Source: JBQCDV01 sp051960855 | GTDB lineage: Bacteria; Actinomycetota; Actinomycetes; JAJZTN01 | Length of the DNA: 27,973 nt | Reading direction: 5' to 3' | NCBI GenBank assembly: GCA_051960855.1 | Contig: JBQCDV010000110.1 | Location: 1-27,973, forward strand | In this document: positions 7,241-12,869 of the stretch, in pieces | Layout of the letters: the number at the start of each line of letters is the position of its first letter | Numbering within the stretch: the first letter of the stretch is position 1 | Position numbers and translations under genes: made by a program | Notes under the pieces: generated by a model | Database searches by the model: none | Told to the model about the DNA's origin: nothing | What the model saw: only the letters and a program-made list of their open reading frames with translations

Positions 7241-8038
7241 ATGTGCGGCAGATACGCGGCCAGCCGGCGCCCCGAGGACCTCGTCGAGGAGTTCGAGGTG
7301 GCCGAGCGCCTCGTCGAGGAGCCGCTGCCGCCGGATTACAACGTCGCGCCCACCAAGCCGGTCTACGCCGTGCTCGAGCGCGCCCCGAAGGAGGGACCGC
7401 GCGACGCCGAGCCGGTCCGTCAGCTGCGCGTGCTCACCTGGGGGCTGGTCCCCTCGTGGGCGAAGGACCGCAGCATCGGCAACCGCCTGATCAACGCGCG
7501 GCTGGAGACGGCACCGGAGAAGCCGGCGTTCCGCAAGGCGTTCGCCGCCCGGCGGTGCCTGCTCCCGGCCGACGGCTACTACGAGTGGATGCCGGTCGAG
7601 TCCCGCGCCCAGCTGACGCTGCCGGTGGCCGCCGACGTGCCGGAGGGACCGCCGCGCACGAAGAGCGGGAAGCCGGCGAAGCAGCCGTTCTTCATCCGGC
7701 CCCGCGACGGGGAGGTCATGGCGATGGCCGGCCTCTACGAGCTCTGGCGCGACCCAGCAGCTGACCCCGAGGACGGCTCCGCCTGGCTGTGGACCTGCAC
7801 CGTCCTGACCACCGAGGCGGTCGACGAGCTGGGCGTCATCCACGACCGGATGCCGCTGCTGGTCACCCCCGATAACTGGGACGCGTGGCTCGATCCCCGG
7901 CGCCGGGAGGCGGAGCAGGTCATGCCGCTGCTGACGCCGGCGGCACCGGGTCTGCTGGAGGCGTATCCAGTGTCGACCGAGGTCAACAACGTCCGCAACA
8001 ACGGCGCCGAGCTGCTGGCGCCGCTGCCCGTCGAGTAG
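7241..8038 (+). CDS. SRAP domain DNA-protein crosslink protein (HMCES/YedK family)
   Basis: The 265-residue protein begins MCGRY, and removal of the first Met exposes the catalytic Cys2 that forms a thiazolidine link with abasic sites in single-stranded DNA. Other family motifs follow in order: DYNVAPTKPVYAV, LTWGLVPSWAKD, RLINARLETAPEKPAFRKAFAARRCLLPADGYYEW, MAMAGLYELW, and the active-site His in VIHDRMPLLVTP. An insert around residues 120-145 (AADVPEGPPRTKSGKPAKQPF) is common in actinobacterial members. The start is fixed by the need for Met-Cys; upstream in-frame codons belong to the promoter and aroA side. The family protects abasic sites during replication. It is divergent from aroA. Confidence 0.94.
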   Translation: MCGRYAASRRPEDLVEEFEVAERLVEEPLPPDYNVAPTKPVYAVLERAPKEGPRDAEPVRQLRVLTWGLVPSWAKDRSIGNRLINARLETAPEKPAFRKAFAARRCLLPADGYYEWMPVESRAQLTLPVAADVPEGPPRTKSGKPAKQPFFIRPRDGEVMAMAGLYELWRDPAADPEDGSAWLWTCTVLTTEAVDELGVIHDRMPLLVTPDNWDAWLDPRRREAEQVMPLLTPAAPGLLEAYPVSTEVNNVRNNGAELLAPLPVE

Positions 8039-8047
8039 CCGGGCGTC

Positions 8048-8755
8048 GTGACCGAGCACGTCGACCTCCCCACCTCAATCGGTCTCGCCCGCGCTCACAT
8101 CGACGCAGCTGCCTCCTCGCAGGTCGCTCCCGGCCGGGCCGGGTCCGCCCCAGCTCTGGTGCTCGGTCACGGCGCCGGCGGCGGGGTCGAGTCGACCGAC
8201 CTCGTCGCGCTGGCGGAGGCGCTGCCGCCGCAAGGCATCACCGTCGTCCGCGTCGAGCAGCCGTGGCGGGTCGCCGGCAAGCGCATCGCCCCGGCTCCGC
8301 CTCGCCTCGATGTGGCCTGGTGCGAGGTGTGGCGCCAGCTGCGGGACGACGGCGTCATCCCGGACCGGGCCATCGGCGGCGGCCGTTCCGCGGGCGCACG
8401 AGTGGCCTGCCGAACGGCGCTGTCCCTCGGCTCTCCCGCCGTCGTGGCCTTGGCGTTCCCGCTGCATCCGCCCGGCCGTCCCGACCGGTCGCGTCGGCTC
8501 GAGCTGCTCGAGGCCGGAGTGCCGGTCCTCGTCGTACAGGGGGAGCGCGACCCCTTCGGGTCTCCCGCAGCGCTGCGGGAGGCCGCCGGAGACGCGGTCG
8601 CGATCGTCCCCGTCGCCGGCGCCGACCACGCCCTGCGGGTGCAGGGGCACACGAGGGGCCGTGCGGACGTCGTTCGGGAGTCGAGGGGTGGCCTGGCTGC
8701 CGCCGTCGAGGCTGTCGCCGCCTTCGTCCGCGCGGCGGGTGGGCCCGCGAACTGA
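8048..8755 (+). CDS. Alpha/beta hydrolase family protein
   Basis: The 235-residue product has an alpha/beta hydrolase layout close to the KANL3/Tex30 group: APALVLGHGAGGGVES (oxyanion region, about 36-52), the nucleophile elbow IGGGRSAGARVA with Ser in GRSAG (about 115), the acidic strand VPVLVVQGERDPFG (about 158-171) and a C-terminal His in VAGADHALRV. A Ser-Asp-His triad is therefore present. The substrate is unknown. It starts at GTG 8048, nine bases after the SRAP stop codon, and is probably cotranscribed with it. A SigR-like promoter lies just after its stop. Confidence 0.8.
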   Translation: MTEHVDLPTSIGLARAHIDAAASSQVAPGRAGSAPALVLGHGAGGGVESTDLVALAEALPPQGITVVRVEQPWRVAGKRIAPAPPRLDVAWCEVWRQLRDDGVIPDRAIGGGRSAGARVACRTALSLGSPAVVALAFPLHPPGRPDRSRRLELLEAGVPVLVVQGERDPFGSPAALREAAGDAVAIVPVAGADHALRVQGHTRGRADVVRESRGGLAAAVEAVAAFVRAAGGPAN

Positions 8756-8765
8756 ATGACGGCAG

Positions 8766-8793
8766 GGGAATGAGGAGCGCGGCACCTGTCGTT
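8766..8793 (+). promoter_or_regulatory. SigR-type autoregulatory promoter upstream of sigR
   Basis: GGGAAT at 8766-8771 and GTT at 8791-8793 are separated by 19 bases. This matches the SigR/SigH consensus of thiol-oxidative-stress promoters (GGAAT, 18-19 bases, GTT). Transcription would begin near 8800, about 80 bases before an in-frame ATG at 8880. SigR homologues are known to activate their own genes, so the match is expected in both place and sequence. Confidence 0.8.
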
Positions 8794-9004
8794 TCCGCCA
8801 TCAGCGAGGGACGAGCCGAGACCGGCGGAGGCCGACGAGCCGAGCGGTCAAGCCCCAGATGGAGGAGCGCGTGCACGCAATGGAGGCCGAGCGCGGTGAG
8901 ACGCGGGAGTCCGCGTCGCCGCTGTCATGGCCCGAGTGGTCGGCCCCGACTGGGTCGCCGTTCCCGGGCCAGGCCGCTCCGGGCAGCAGCATCGCCAGCT
9001 CTCT

Positions 9005-9032
9005 CGCCAGTGGGGACATCCGGCCACTGGCG
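9005..9032. repeat. Perfect 9-base inverted repeat just before the sigR start
   Basis: CGCCAGTGG at 9005-9013 and CCACTGGCG at 9024-9032 form a perfect inverted repeat with a 10-base loop. It ends two bases before the TAGGCT hexamer and 15 bases before ATG 9048. It could be an operator over the proximal promoter, or an RNA hairpin that appears only in the long SigR-driven transcript. Confidence 0.85.
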
Positions 9033-9033
9033 A

Positions 9034-9039
9034 TAGGCT
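9034..9039 (+). promoter_or_regulatory. Proximal sigR -10 hexamer (TAGGCT)
   Basis: TAGGCT lies eight bases before the ATG at 9048. It would give a nearly leaderless transcript encoding only the short form of the factor. No clear -35 hexamer is visible because the inverted repeat occupies the spacer. Confidence 0.5.
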
Positions 9040-9047
9040 CGGTGCTG

Positions 9048-9686
9048 ATGACATCAAGCCCAGCACCCACGCCTGCCGAGGCTCCTCAGCCCGCCGAGAC
9101 TCCTGAGGAGCGCGCGGCGAGGTTCGAGCGCGACGCCCTGCAGTACCTCGACCAGCTGTACTCCGCCGCGATGCGCATGACGCGCAACCCGGCCGACGCC
9201 GAGGACCTGGTGCAGGAGACCTTCGCCAAGGCGTTCTCCTCGTTCCACCAGTTCACCGAGGGCACCAACCTCAAGGCCTGGCTCTACCGGATTCTGACCA
9301 ACACGTTCATCAACACCTACCGGAAGAAGCAGCGCGAGCCGCAGCAGTCCGGCTCGGAGGACGTGGAGGACTGGCAGCTGGCGCGGGCCGAGTCGCACAC
9401 CTCGACAGGCCTCCGCTCCGCCGAGACCGAGGCGCTGGACCACCTGCCCGACTCCGACGTCAAGCGGGCCCTGCAGCAGATCCCCGAGGAGTTCCGCATC
9501 GCGGTTTACCTCGCGGACGTCGAGGGGTTTGCCTACAAGGAGATCGCCGACATCATGGGGACGCCGATCGGCACCGTGATGTCCCGCCTGCACCGCGGTC
9601 GTCGCCAGCTGCGCTCGTTGCTCGAGGACTACGCCCGGGACCGCGGTCTCGTCCGCGCCGGCACTGGTGAGGAGGAGGGGGCATGA
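9048..9686 (+). CDS. sigR: ECF RNA polymerase sigma factor of the thiol-oxidative stress response (SigR/SigH)
   Basis: The 212-residue factor has region 2 in YLDQLYSAAMRMTRNPADAEDLVQETFAKAFSSFHQF and NLKAWLYRILTNTFINTYRKKQREP, and region 4 in LPDSDVKRALQQIPEEFRIAVYLADVEGFAYKEIADIMGTPIGTVMSRLHRGRRQL. These are characteristic of SigR (Streptomyces) and SigH (mycobacteria), which direct transcription of thioredoxin, mycothiol and protein-quality-control genes when thiols are oxidised. The ATG at 9048 gives the usual N terminus; a longer in-frame form is possible from 8880. The stop overlaps the rsrA start as ATGA, so the two proteins are made together. The factor probably activates its own upstream promoter. 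Confidence 0.96.
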   Translation: MTSSPAPTPAEAPQPAETPEERAARFERDALQYLDQLYSAAMRMTRNPADAEDLVQETFAKAFSSFHQFTEGTNLKAWLYRILTNTFINTYRKKQREPQQSGSEDVEDWQLARAESHTSTGLRSAETEALDHLPDSDVKRALQQIPEEFRIAVYLADVEGFAYKEIADIMGTPIGTVMSRLHRGRRQLRSLLEDYARDRGLVRAGTGEEEGA

Positions 9687-9964
9687 GCTGCGGTAACCCG
9701 CACGAGATGCCGTGCTCCGAGGTGCTCGAGGTCGTGTACTCCTACATCGACCAGGAGGTGCTCAACGTCGAGGAGCGCCACCGGATCGCTCACCACCTCG
9801 ACGAGTGCGCCCCGTGCTTGCGGGAGTACGGCCTCGAGGAAGCGGTCAAGGCGCTGGTCAAGCGCTCCTGCGTGGAGACGCCCCCGGAGGGGCTGCGGCA
9901 GAAGGTGCTGCTTCGCATCACCGAGGTCCGCGCCCAGATCGTCGAGGGCCAGACGACCGCCTGA
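9683..9964 (+). CDS. rsrA: Mycothiol-system zinc anti-sigma factor RsrA
   Basis: The 93-residue protein holds a zinc-binding anti-sigma signature: Cys3, Cys11 and HLDECAPC with His38, Cys42 and Cys45. In RsrA/RshA the zinc-bound reduced form holds SigR; disulphide formation expels zinc and releases the sigma factor. All ligands are present, so it should be redox-active. Its start overlaps the sigR stop by four bases, which couples translation. A strong terminator hairpin follows 16 bases after the stop, closing the operon. Confidence 0.96.
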   Translation: MSCGNPHEMPCSEVLEVVYSYIDQEVLNVEERHRIAHHLDECAPCLREYGLEEAVKALVKRSCVETPPEGLRQKVLLRITEVRAQIVEGQTTA

Positions 9965-9980
9965 CCCCACACTGCACGAC

Positions 9981-10013
9981 GAAGCCCCCGCCGGTTTTCC
10001 GGTCGGGGGCTTC
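9981..10013. terminator. Bidirectional terminator hairpin between rsrA and bL37
   Basis: GAAGCCCCCG plus CCGG pairs with CCGG plus CGGGGGCTTC around a TTTT loop, with one unpaired T. The 14-base-pair stem is very GC-rich and lies between two convergent genes, so it probably ends both transcripts. There is no long T tract, which is usual in high-GC actinobacteria. Confidence 0.85.
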
Positions 10014-10061
10014 CGTGCTGCTGCGGCTTCCGCGGGCCGTGAGGCCCGCCGGGAGCACTGC

Positions 10062-10136
10062 TCAGGCGTTGGGGCGCTTGCCGTGGTTGGCGCCACCCTT
10101 GGCGCGTGCCTTGCGCTTGCGCGACTTCTTGCCCAT
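10062..10136 (-). CDS. 50S ribosomal protein bL37 (24 residues)
   Basis: From the ATG at 10136 the minus strand encodes a 24-residue basic peptide that starts MGKKSRKRKARAK and ends ANHGKRPNA. This length and C terminus match bL37, the actinobacterial large-subunit protein seen in mycobacterial ribosome structures, as I remember them. A binding site AGGGAG lies five bases upstream. The frame stays open further upstream and contains a Lys/Ser-rich stretch (KDSKARKKTSKKSSKQGDP) that could be read from GTG 10196 to give a 44-residue form. A TAGGCT hexamer at 10218-10213 may be its -10 element. I prefer the 24-residue form because it has the binding site and the family length. Confidence 0.85.
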   Translation of the reverse strand: MGKKSRKRKARAKGGANHGKRPNA

Positions 10137-10212
10137 GGGATCTCCCTGCTTGCTCGACTTCTTCGACGTCTTCTTGCGCGCCTTGCTGTCCTTCACGGGC
10201 GCGGAAGGTCCC

Positions 10213-10218
10213 AGCCTA
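10213..10218 (-). promoter_or_regulatory. Candidate bL37 -10 hexamer (TAGGCT)
   Basis: TAGGCT on the minus strand lies in the 200-base gap between bL37 and the gene upstream. It would give a leader of about 70 bases before the ATG at 10136. Nothing else distinct is visible in that gap. Confidence 0.4.
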
Positions 10219-10337
10219 TCGGCCGCGACCGGCTCCCCGGTCCCGGCGTGGAGCGCGGCTCGCCCGCCCTCGCGGTCGTCGCTGCGGACCTCCACGCATC
10301 CCGAACGCCGCAGCGCGTGGTTGCTGTCCGCGGCTCT

Positions 10338-10985
10338 TCAAGCGGTCAGTTGACGGTTGAGCGCGTCGAGGACTGCTCGGGCGAAGGCGTCAGCCTCGTC
10401 GCCCCGCACGAGCGCGGTGCCGACCAGAGAGTGCTCACCGCTGCGGGGGACCGCCAGGCTGACGAGGACGAGGGCCGCTCGGTGCTTGCCGATCGGCACC
10501 ACCTGTGCCTCCTCGAGGTCGCACGGACGTCCGAGCAGCTCGGCGAGAGCGTCGAGGGTTGCCGAGGCGACCAGGCGCGGGCGCTGCGACACAAGGTGGC
10601 TGCCGCTGGCGGCGCCTTCGAAGACCTCCCCGGCCGCTGCCACGGTGACCGTCACGGTCGCCTCGTCACCCCTCGTCTGCACCGTGATCGACGAGATCCA
10701 GGGGCGGCTCACGGGAAGGTCGGGGGAGAGGGGGGAGGCGACCGTGTCCTCGTCCTCGCCCAGCTGGACGACGCTGATGATGCGGTGGTCGATCTCCAGG
10801 CCGTACTGCGCCAGGGCGAACGACTGAACGTCGCGAGCGAGTTGCTTCGCCGACTTCTCCATCGAGGCCAGGACGTGGATCTCGGTGGGGTTGGCGTGCC
10901 CGTCGGTGACGACGGAGACGCCCCGCACTCCTTGCAGCTGACGGAAGCCGTCCTCGAGGTCCGGGCGCAGTCGCAACTTGGGCAT
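10338..10985 (-). CDS. Conserved actinobacterial protein of unknown function
   Basis: This encodes 215 residues from ATG 10985. The first part has an alternating strand-helix pattern (GVSVVTDGHANPTEIHVLASMEKSAKQLARDVQSFALAQYGLEIDHRIISVVQL). After a low-complexity linker (EDEDTVASPLSPDLPVSRP) comes a second alpha/beta part with SRPWISSITVQTRGDEATVTVTVAAAGEVFEG and LVASATLDALAELLG, ending GTALVRGDEADAFARAVLDALNRQL. There is no signal peptide, membrane span or cysteine cluster. I recall similar unnamed proteins but no function. TACGCT lies six bases before the ATG, implying a leaderless mRNA; in-frame residues upstream of the ATG do not look coding. Confidence 0.72.
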   Translation of the reverse strand: MPKLRLRPDLEDGFRQLQGVRGVSVVTDGHANPTEIHVLASMEKSAKQLARDVQSFALAQYGLEIDHRIISVVQLGEDEDTVASPLSPDLPVSRPWISSITVQTRGDEATVTVTVAAAGEVFEGAASGSHLVSQRPRLVASATLDALAELLGRPCDLEEAQVVPIGKHRAALVLVSLAVPRSGEHSLVGTALVRGDEADAFARAVLDALNRQLTA

Positions 10986-10991
10986 GCGCGG

Positions 10992-10997
10992 AGCGTA
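10992..10997 (-). promoter_or_regulatory. Leaderless -10 hexamer (TACGCT)
   Basis: TACGCT on the minus strand is followed by CCGCGC and then the ATG at 10985, the same six-base spacing seen before the SRAP, hisN and other genes here. Confidence 0.6.
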
Positions 10998-11119
10998 GAC
11001 AGCCCAGCCCGTGGCGATGCGGAGGCTCGCCCTGGTGCAATCAGCCTCACCCGCTCGGACCAGCACGGCTGCGTCAGGGGTTTCGTCTCATGTGTCCCAG
11101 TTGGAGCCGAAAGTCATCC

Positions 11120-11150
11120 GCCGAATGGGTCACAACTTGCTCCATTCGGC
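11120..11150. repeat. Perfect 9-base inverted repeat upstream of a candidate promoter
   Basis: GCCGAATGG at 11120-11128 and CCATTCGGC at 11142-11150 flank a 13-base loop. The right arm ends directly at a TTGACC hexamer, so this looks more like a regulator binding site than a terminator. Confidence 0.85.
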
Positions 11151-11178
11151 TTGACCGTGGCGCTGGGTAGTGGATCAT
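11151..11178 (+). promoter_or_regulatory. Candidate promoter for the peptide/HD gene cluster
   Basis: TTGACC at 11151-11156 resembles a -35 hexamer, and GATCAT at 11173-11178 is a weak -10 hexamer 16 bases later. It points toward the HD genes and abuts the inverted repeat. The -10 match is poor. Confidence 0.4.
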
Positions 11179-11208
11179 GTGCTTGCCGTGCGGGGGAGGC
11201 AACGGCGT

Positions 11209-11255
11209 CACAGGCAGCCGGCTTCCCCATGCCTTGGGGTCTCCATGTGCCTGTG
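11209..11255 (+). ncRNA. Candidate structured RNA: nested hairpin
   Basis: CACAGGCA at 11209-11216 pairs with TGCCTGTG at 11248-11255. Inside, CCCCA at 11225-11229 pairs with TGGGG at 11235-11239. The result is an 8-base-pair outer stem with an inner hairpin. The right outer arm is also the left arm of a second hairpin, so two folds compete. This is a fold seen by eye, not a named RNA family. Confidence 0.45.
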
Positions 11256-11274
11256 GTCGTCGACAACACCACAG
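11251..11274 (+). repeat. Competing hairpin sharing an arm with the nested hairpin
   Basis: CTGTGGT at 11251-11257 pairs with ACCACAG at 11268-11274 around a 10-base loop. Five bases of its left arm (11251-11255) are also used in the outer stem of the upstream hairpin, so both cannot form at once. Confidence 0.6.
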
Positions 11275-11397
11275 TGCGGAGCGGGGATCGGCAGTTTGTC
11301 TGCTAGTCCAAGGTCTTCAAGGCTCAATCCTCAGCGGAGCGGATGCTGCTCGGGCTCTTAGCGTTGCCCGGGACTAAATCCCAGGGGTGATGCCCAC

Positions 11398-11457
11398 ATG
11401 AAGAAGATCACGAAGTCGGTCGAGAAGTTCCTCTCGGCCCGTAGCTGGACTTGGTGA
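11398..11457 (+). CDS. Possible 19-residue peptide, MKKITKSVEKFLSARSWTW
   Basis: A short frame from ATG 11398 ends with TGA at 11455-11457. AGGGG at 11383-11387 lies ten bases upstream and is an acceptable binding site. The peptide is basic (four Lys, one Arg, one Glu), could form an amphipathic helix with Ile4, Val8, Phe11 and Leu12 on one side, and ends in Trp-Thr-Trp. It lies 44 bases before the HD-GYP gene on the same strand. I recognise no family. It could be a leader peptide, a signal, a small regulator of the HD protein, or chance. The AAG-rich codons with C or G at third positions favour coding. Confidence 0.4.
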   Translation: MKKITKSVEKFLSARSWTW

Positions 11458-11501
11458 TTGCACCGGTCCCCGCCCGCCGGAAGTAGCAGCAGGAGGTGCG
11501 T

Positions 11502-12869
11502 GTGACGTCTATGCCGCTGAGGGCGCGCGCCTACTTCATCACGGTTGTGGGTGCTGCTGGTGGTGTTCTTTTCTTGGCGGCGGTCCACGTTCGCAGCCTG
11601 CCAAACTACGCACTCGAGATCCTTGTGCTCTCGGCGCTCACCGTCATCGGCGCTGCCTGGTCGGCGAGAGCTTCCAAGGCCTATGCGGAGAGCAGTCTGA
11701 GCAACGCTACGTTGCTGGCGGCTGCCTTCCTCGTTGGCCCGTGCTTTGGCGCCGTTACCGCGGTATCAACTGCAGTCACGAAGTCGACTGGCGATTCTTG
11801 GGTCCGCAAGTTGTTTAACACCGCTCAGGTTTCGCTTGCGACAGCCGCGGCCGGTTGGGTGGCGCAAGGGTCCCTATCGGCGGCACTGGCAGAAGGTCGC
11901 GTTATTGACTTCGTGCTGAGAGCGGCAGCGGCGGATTTCGTCTACTGTGCATGCAACGCCGTTCTCGTGGCAGGTATTGTAAGTCTAACGCGCGGCGTCG
12001 GCGTTGCGACGGTGCTGCGGTCGACGATGGCGCCACAAGCGCCGGCGTACCTTGCCTACGGGCTATACGGGTTGCTTCTTGCTGTCTTGTGGAAGGGCGT
12101 CGGTATTGGCCCCGCGTCCGCCATTCTCCTACTCGTGCCGCTCTGGCTCGCGCGCTGGGCGTATGCGCAGTACGCCGAGCAGCAGCTGGCCTACGACCGC
12201 ACGATCCGCACCTTGGTCCAAGCGGTCGAGGTCAAGGATGCGTACACGCGCGGTCACTCTGAGCGAGTAGCGCAGGCGAGTGTCCTCATCGCTCAACAGC
12301 TCAGGATGGGCGAAGACAGGCTCGAGTCGCTCCGGTATGCCGGCATCCTCCACGATGTCGGCAAATTGGGCGTTCCGACCCGGTTGCTCCAGAAGACGGG
12401 ACGCCTCAGCGACGACGAGTTCGACACGATCAAGCTGCATCCGCTGCGCGGCCTCGAGATGGTCCGCGGGATCGAGTTCCTGCAGGAGGCCTACGAGGGG
12501 ATCCTGCACCACCACGAGCGCATCGACGGCCGCGGCTACCCCTTGGGCCTCAGCGGCACTGACATCCCTGAGTTCGCTCGCATCATCGGCGTGGCTGATG
12601 CCTTCGACGCCATGACGACGACCCGTTCCTATCGAAACGCTCGTCCCGTCGGGGAGGCCCTCTCCGAACTGCGGCGCTGCGCGGGCGAGCAATTCGACCC
12701 GGCGATGGTCGAGGCTCTCGAGGTGGCGGTCACGGAGCACGGCTGGGAGCCGGAGGTGGCGCTGGTCGACCTGCCGTCCACGACGTTGCCGCACCAGCCG
12801 ACGGCGCGCGACCACGACGACCCGACGTTCACGACTGACCCGGATGCGCCCAGGGAGCTGCTGAAGTGA
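11502..12869 (+). CDS. Membrane HD-GYP domain cyclic di-GMP phosphodiesterase
   Basis: The protein has 455 residues from GTG 11502, which follows AGGAGG at 11491-11496 by five bases. Residues 1 to about 215 form a hydrophobic sensory part with five or six membrane segments. The C-terminal half is an HD-GYP domain: HSERVA (His252), the HD pair in HDVGKLGVP (about 284-292), HPLRGLEMV, HHHERIDGRGYPLG (from about 336) and IGVADAFDAMTTTRSYR. All metal ligands and the GYP motif are present, so it should hydrolyse cyclic di-GMP. The first 900 bases use many T- and A-ending codons (GTT, GCT, CTT, TTT, TCA, AGA), unlike the rest of the gene and its neighbours. The stop overlaps the next gene by four bases. 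Confidence 0.92.
   Translation: MTSMPLRARAYFITVVGAAGGVLFLAAVHVRSLPNYALEILVLSALTVIGAAWSARASKAYAESSLSNATLLAAAFLVGPCFGAVTAVSTAVTKSTGDSWVRKLFNTAQVSLATAAAGWVAQGSLSAALAEGRVIDFVLRAAAADFVYCACNAVLVAGIVSLTRGVGVATVLRSTMAPQAPAYLAYGLYGLLLAVLWKGVGIGPASAILLLVPLWLARWAYAQYAEQQLAYDRTIRTLVQAVEVKDAYTRGHSERVAQASVLIAQQLRMGEDRLESLRYAGILHDVGKLGVPTRLLQKTGRLSDDEFDTIKLHPLRGLEMVRGIEFLQEAYEGILHHHERIDGRGYPLGLSGTDIPEFARIIGVADAFDAMTTTRSYRNARPVGEALSELRRCAGEQFDPAMVEALEVAVTEHGWEPEVALVDLPSTTLPHQPTARDHDDPTFTTDPDAPRELLK

Larger units (their letters stand above)
8880..9047 (+). other. In-frame 56-codon upstream extension of SigR
   Basis: From ATG 8880 the frame stays open into sigR and would add 56 residues (MEAERGETRESASPLSW and so on) to the factor. 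GGAGGAG lies at 8861-8867, 12 bases before this ATG. In Streptomyces coelicolor, SigR-driven transcripts make an unstable isoform extended by about 55 residues, as I recall; the extension here is almost the same length. The residues are not conserved-looking and this stretch may instead be an untranslated leader. Confidence 0.5.
10998..11397 (+). other. Structured 400-base intergenic leader region
   Basis: No convincing protein gene is visible in these 400 bases. The composition is less GC-rich than the flanks. It holds three inverted repeats (listed separately), a possible promoter at 11151-11178 and further short hairpins such as GGGACTAAATCCC at 11371-11383. If transcription starts near 11185, the mRNA for the downstream peptide and HD protein has a folded leader of about 210 bases. 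I compared it by eye with the cyclic di-GMP and cyclic di-AMP riboswitch consensus sequences and saw no match. Confidence 0.55.

Noticed and set aside
7969..8047. Leaderless promoter for the alpha/beta hydrolase (TAGCCG before GTG 8048)
   Set aside because: The last base of the hexamer is G, not T, and the gene is nine bases behind the SRAP stop, so cotranscription is simpler.
11185..11397. Known cyclic di-GMP, cyclic di-AMP or guanidine riboswitch
   Set aside because: By eye the conserved aptamer sequences of these classes are absent. I kept it only as an unnamed structured region.
11398..11457. RiPP precursor with a Trp-x-Trp core
   Set aside because: No radical SAM enzyme, protease or exporter gene lies nearby, so a modified peptide is not supported.
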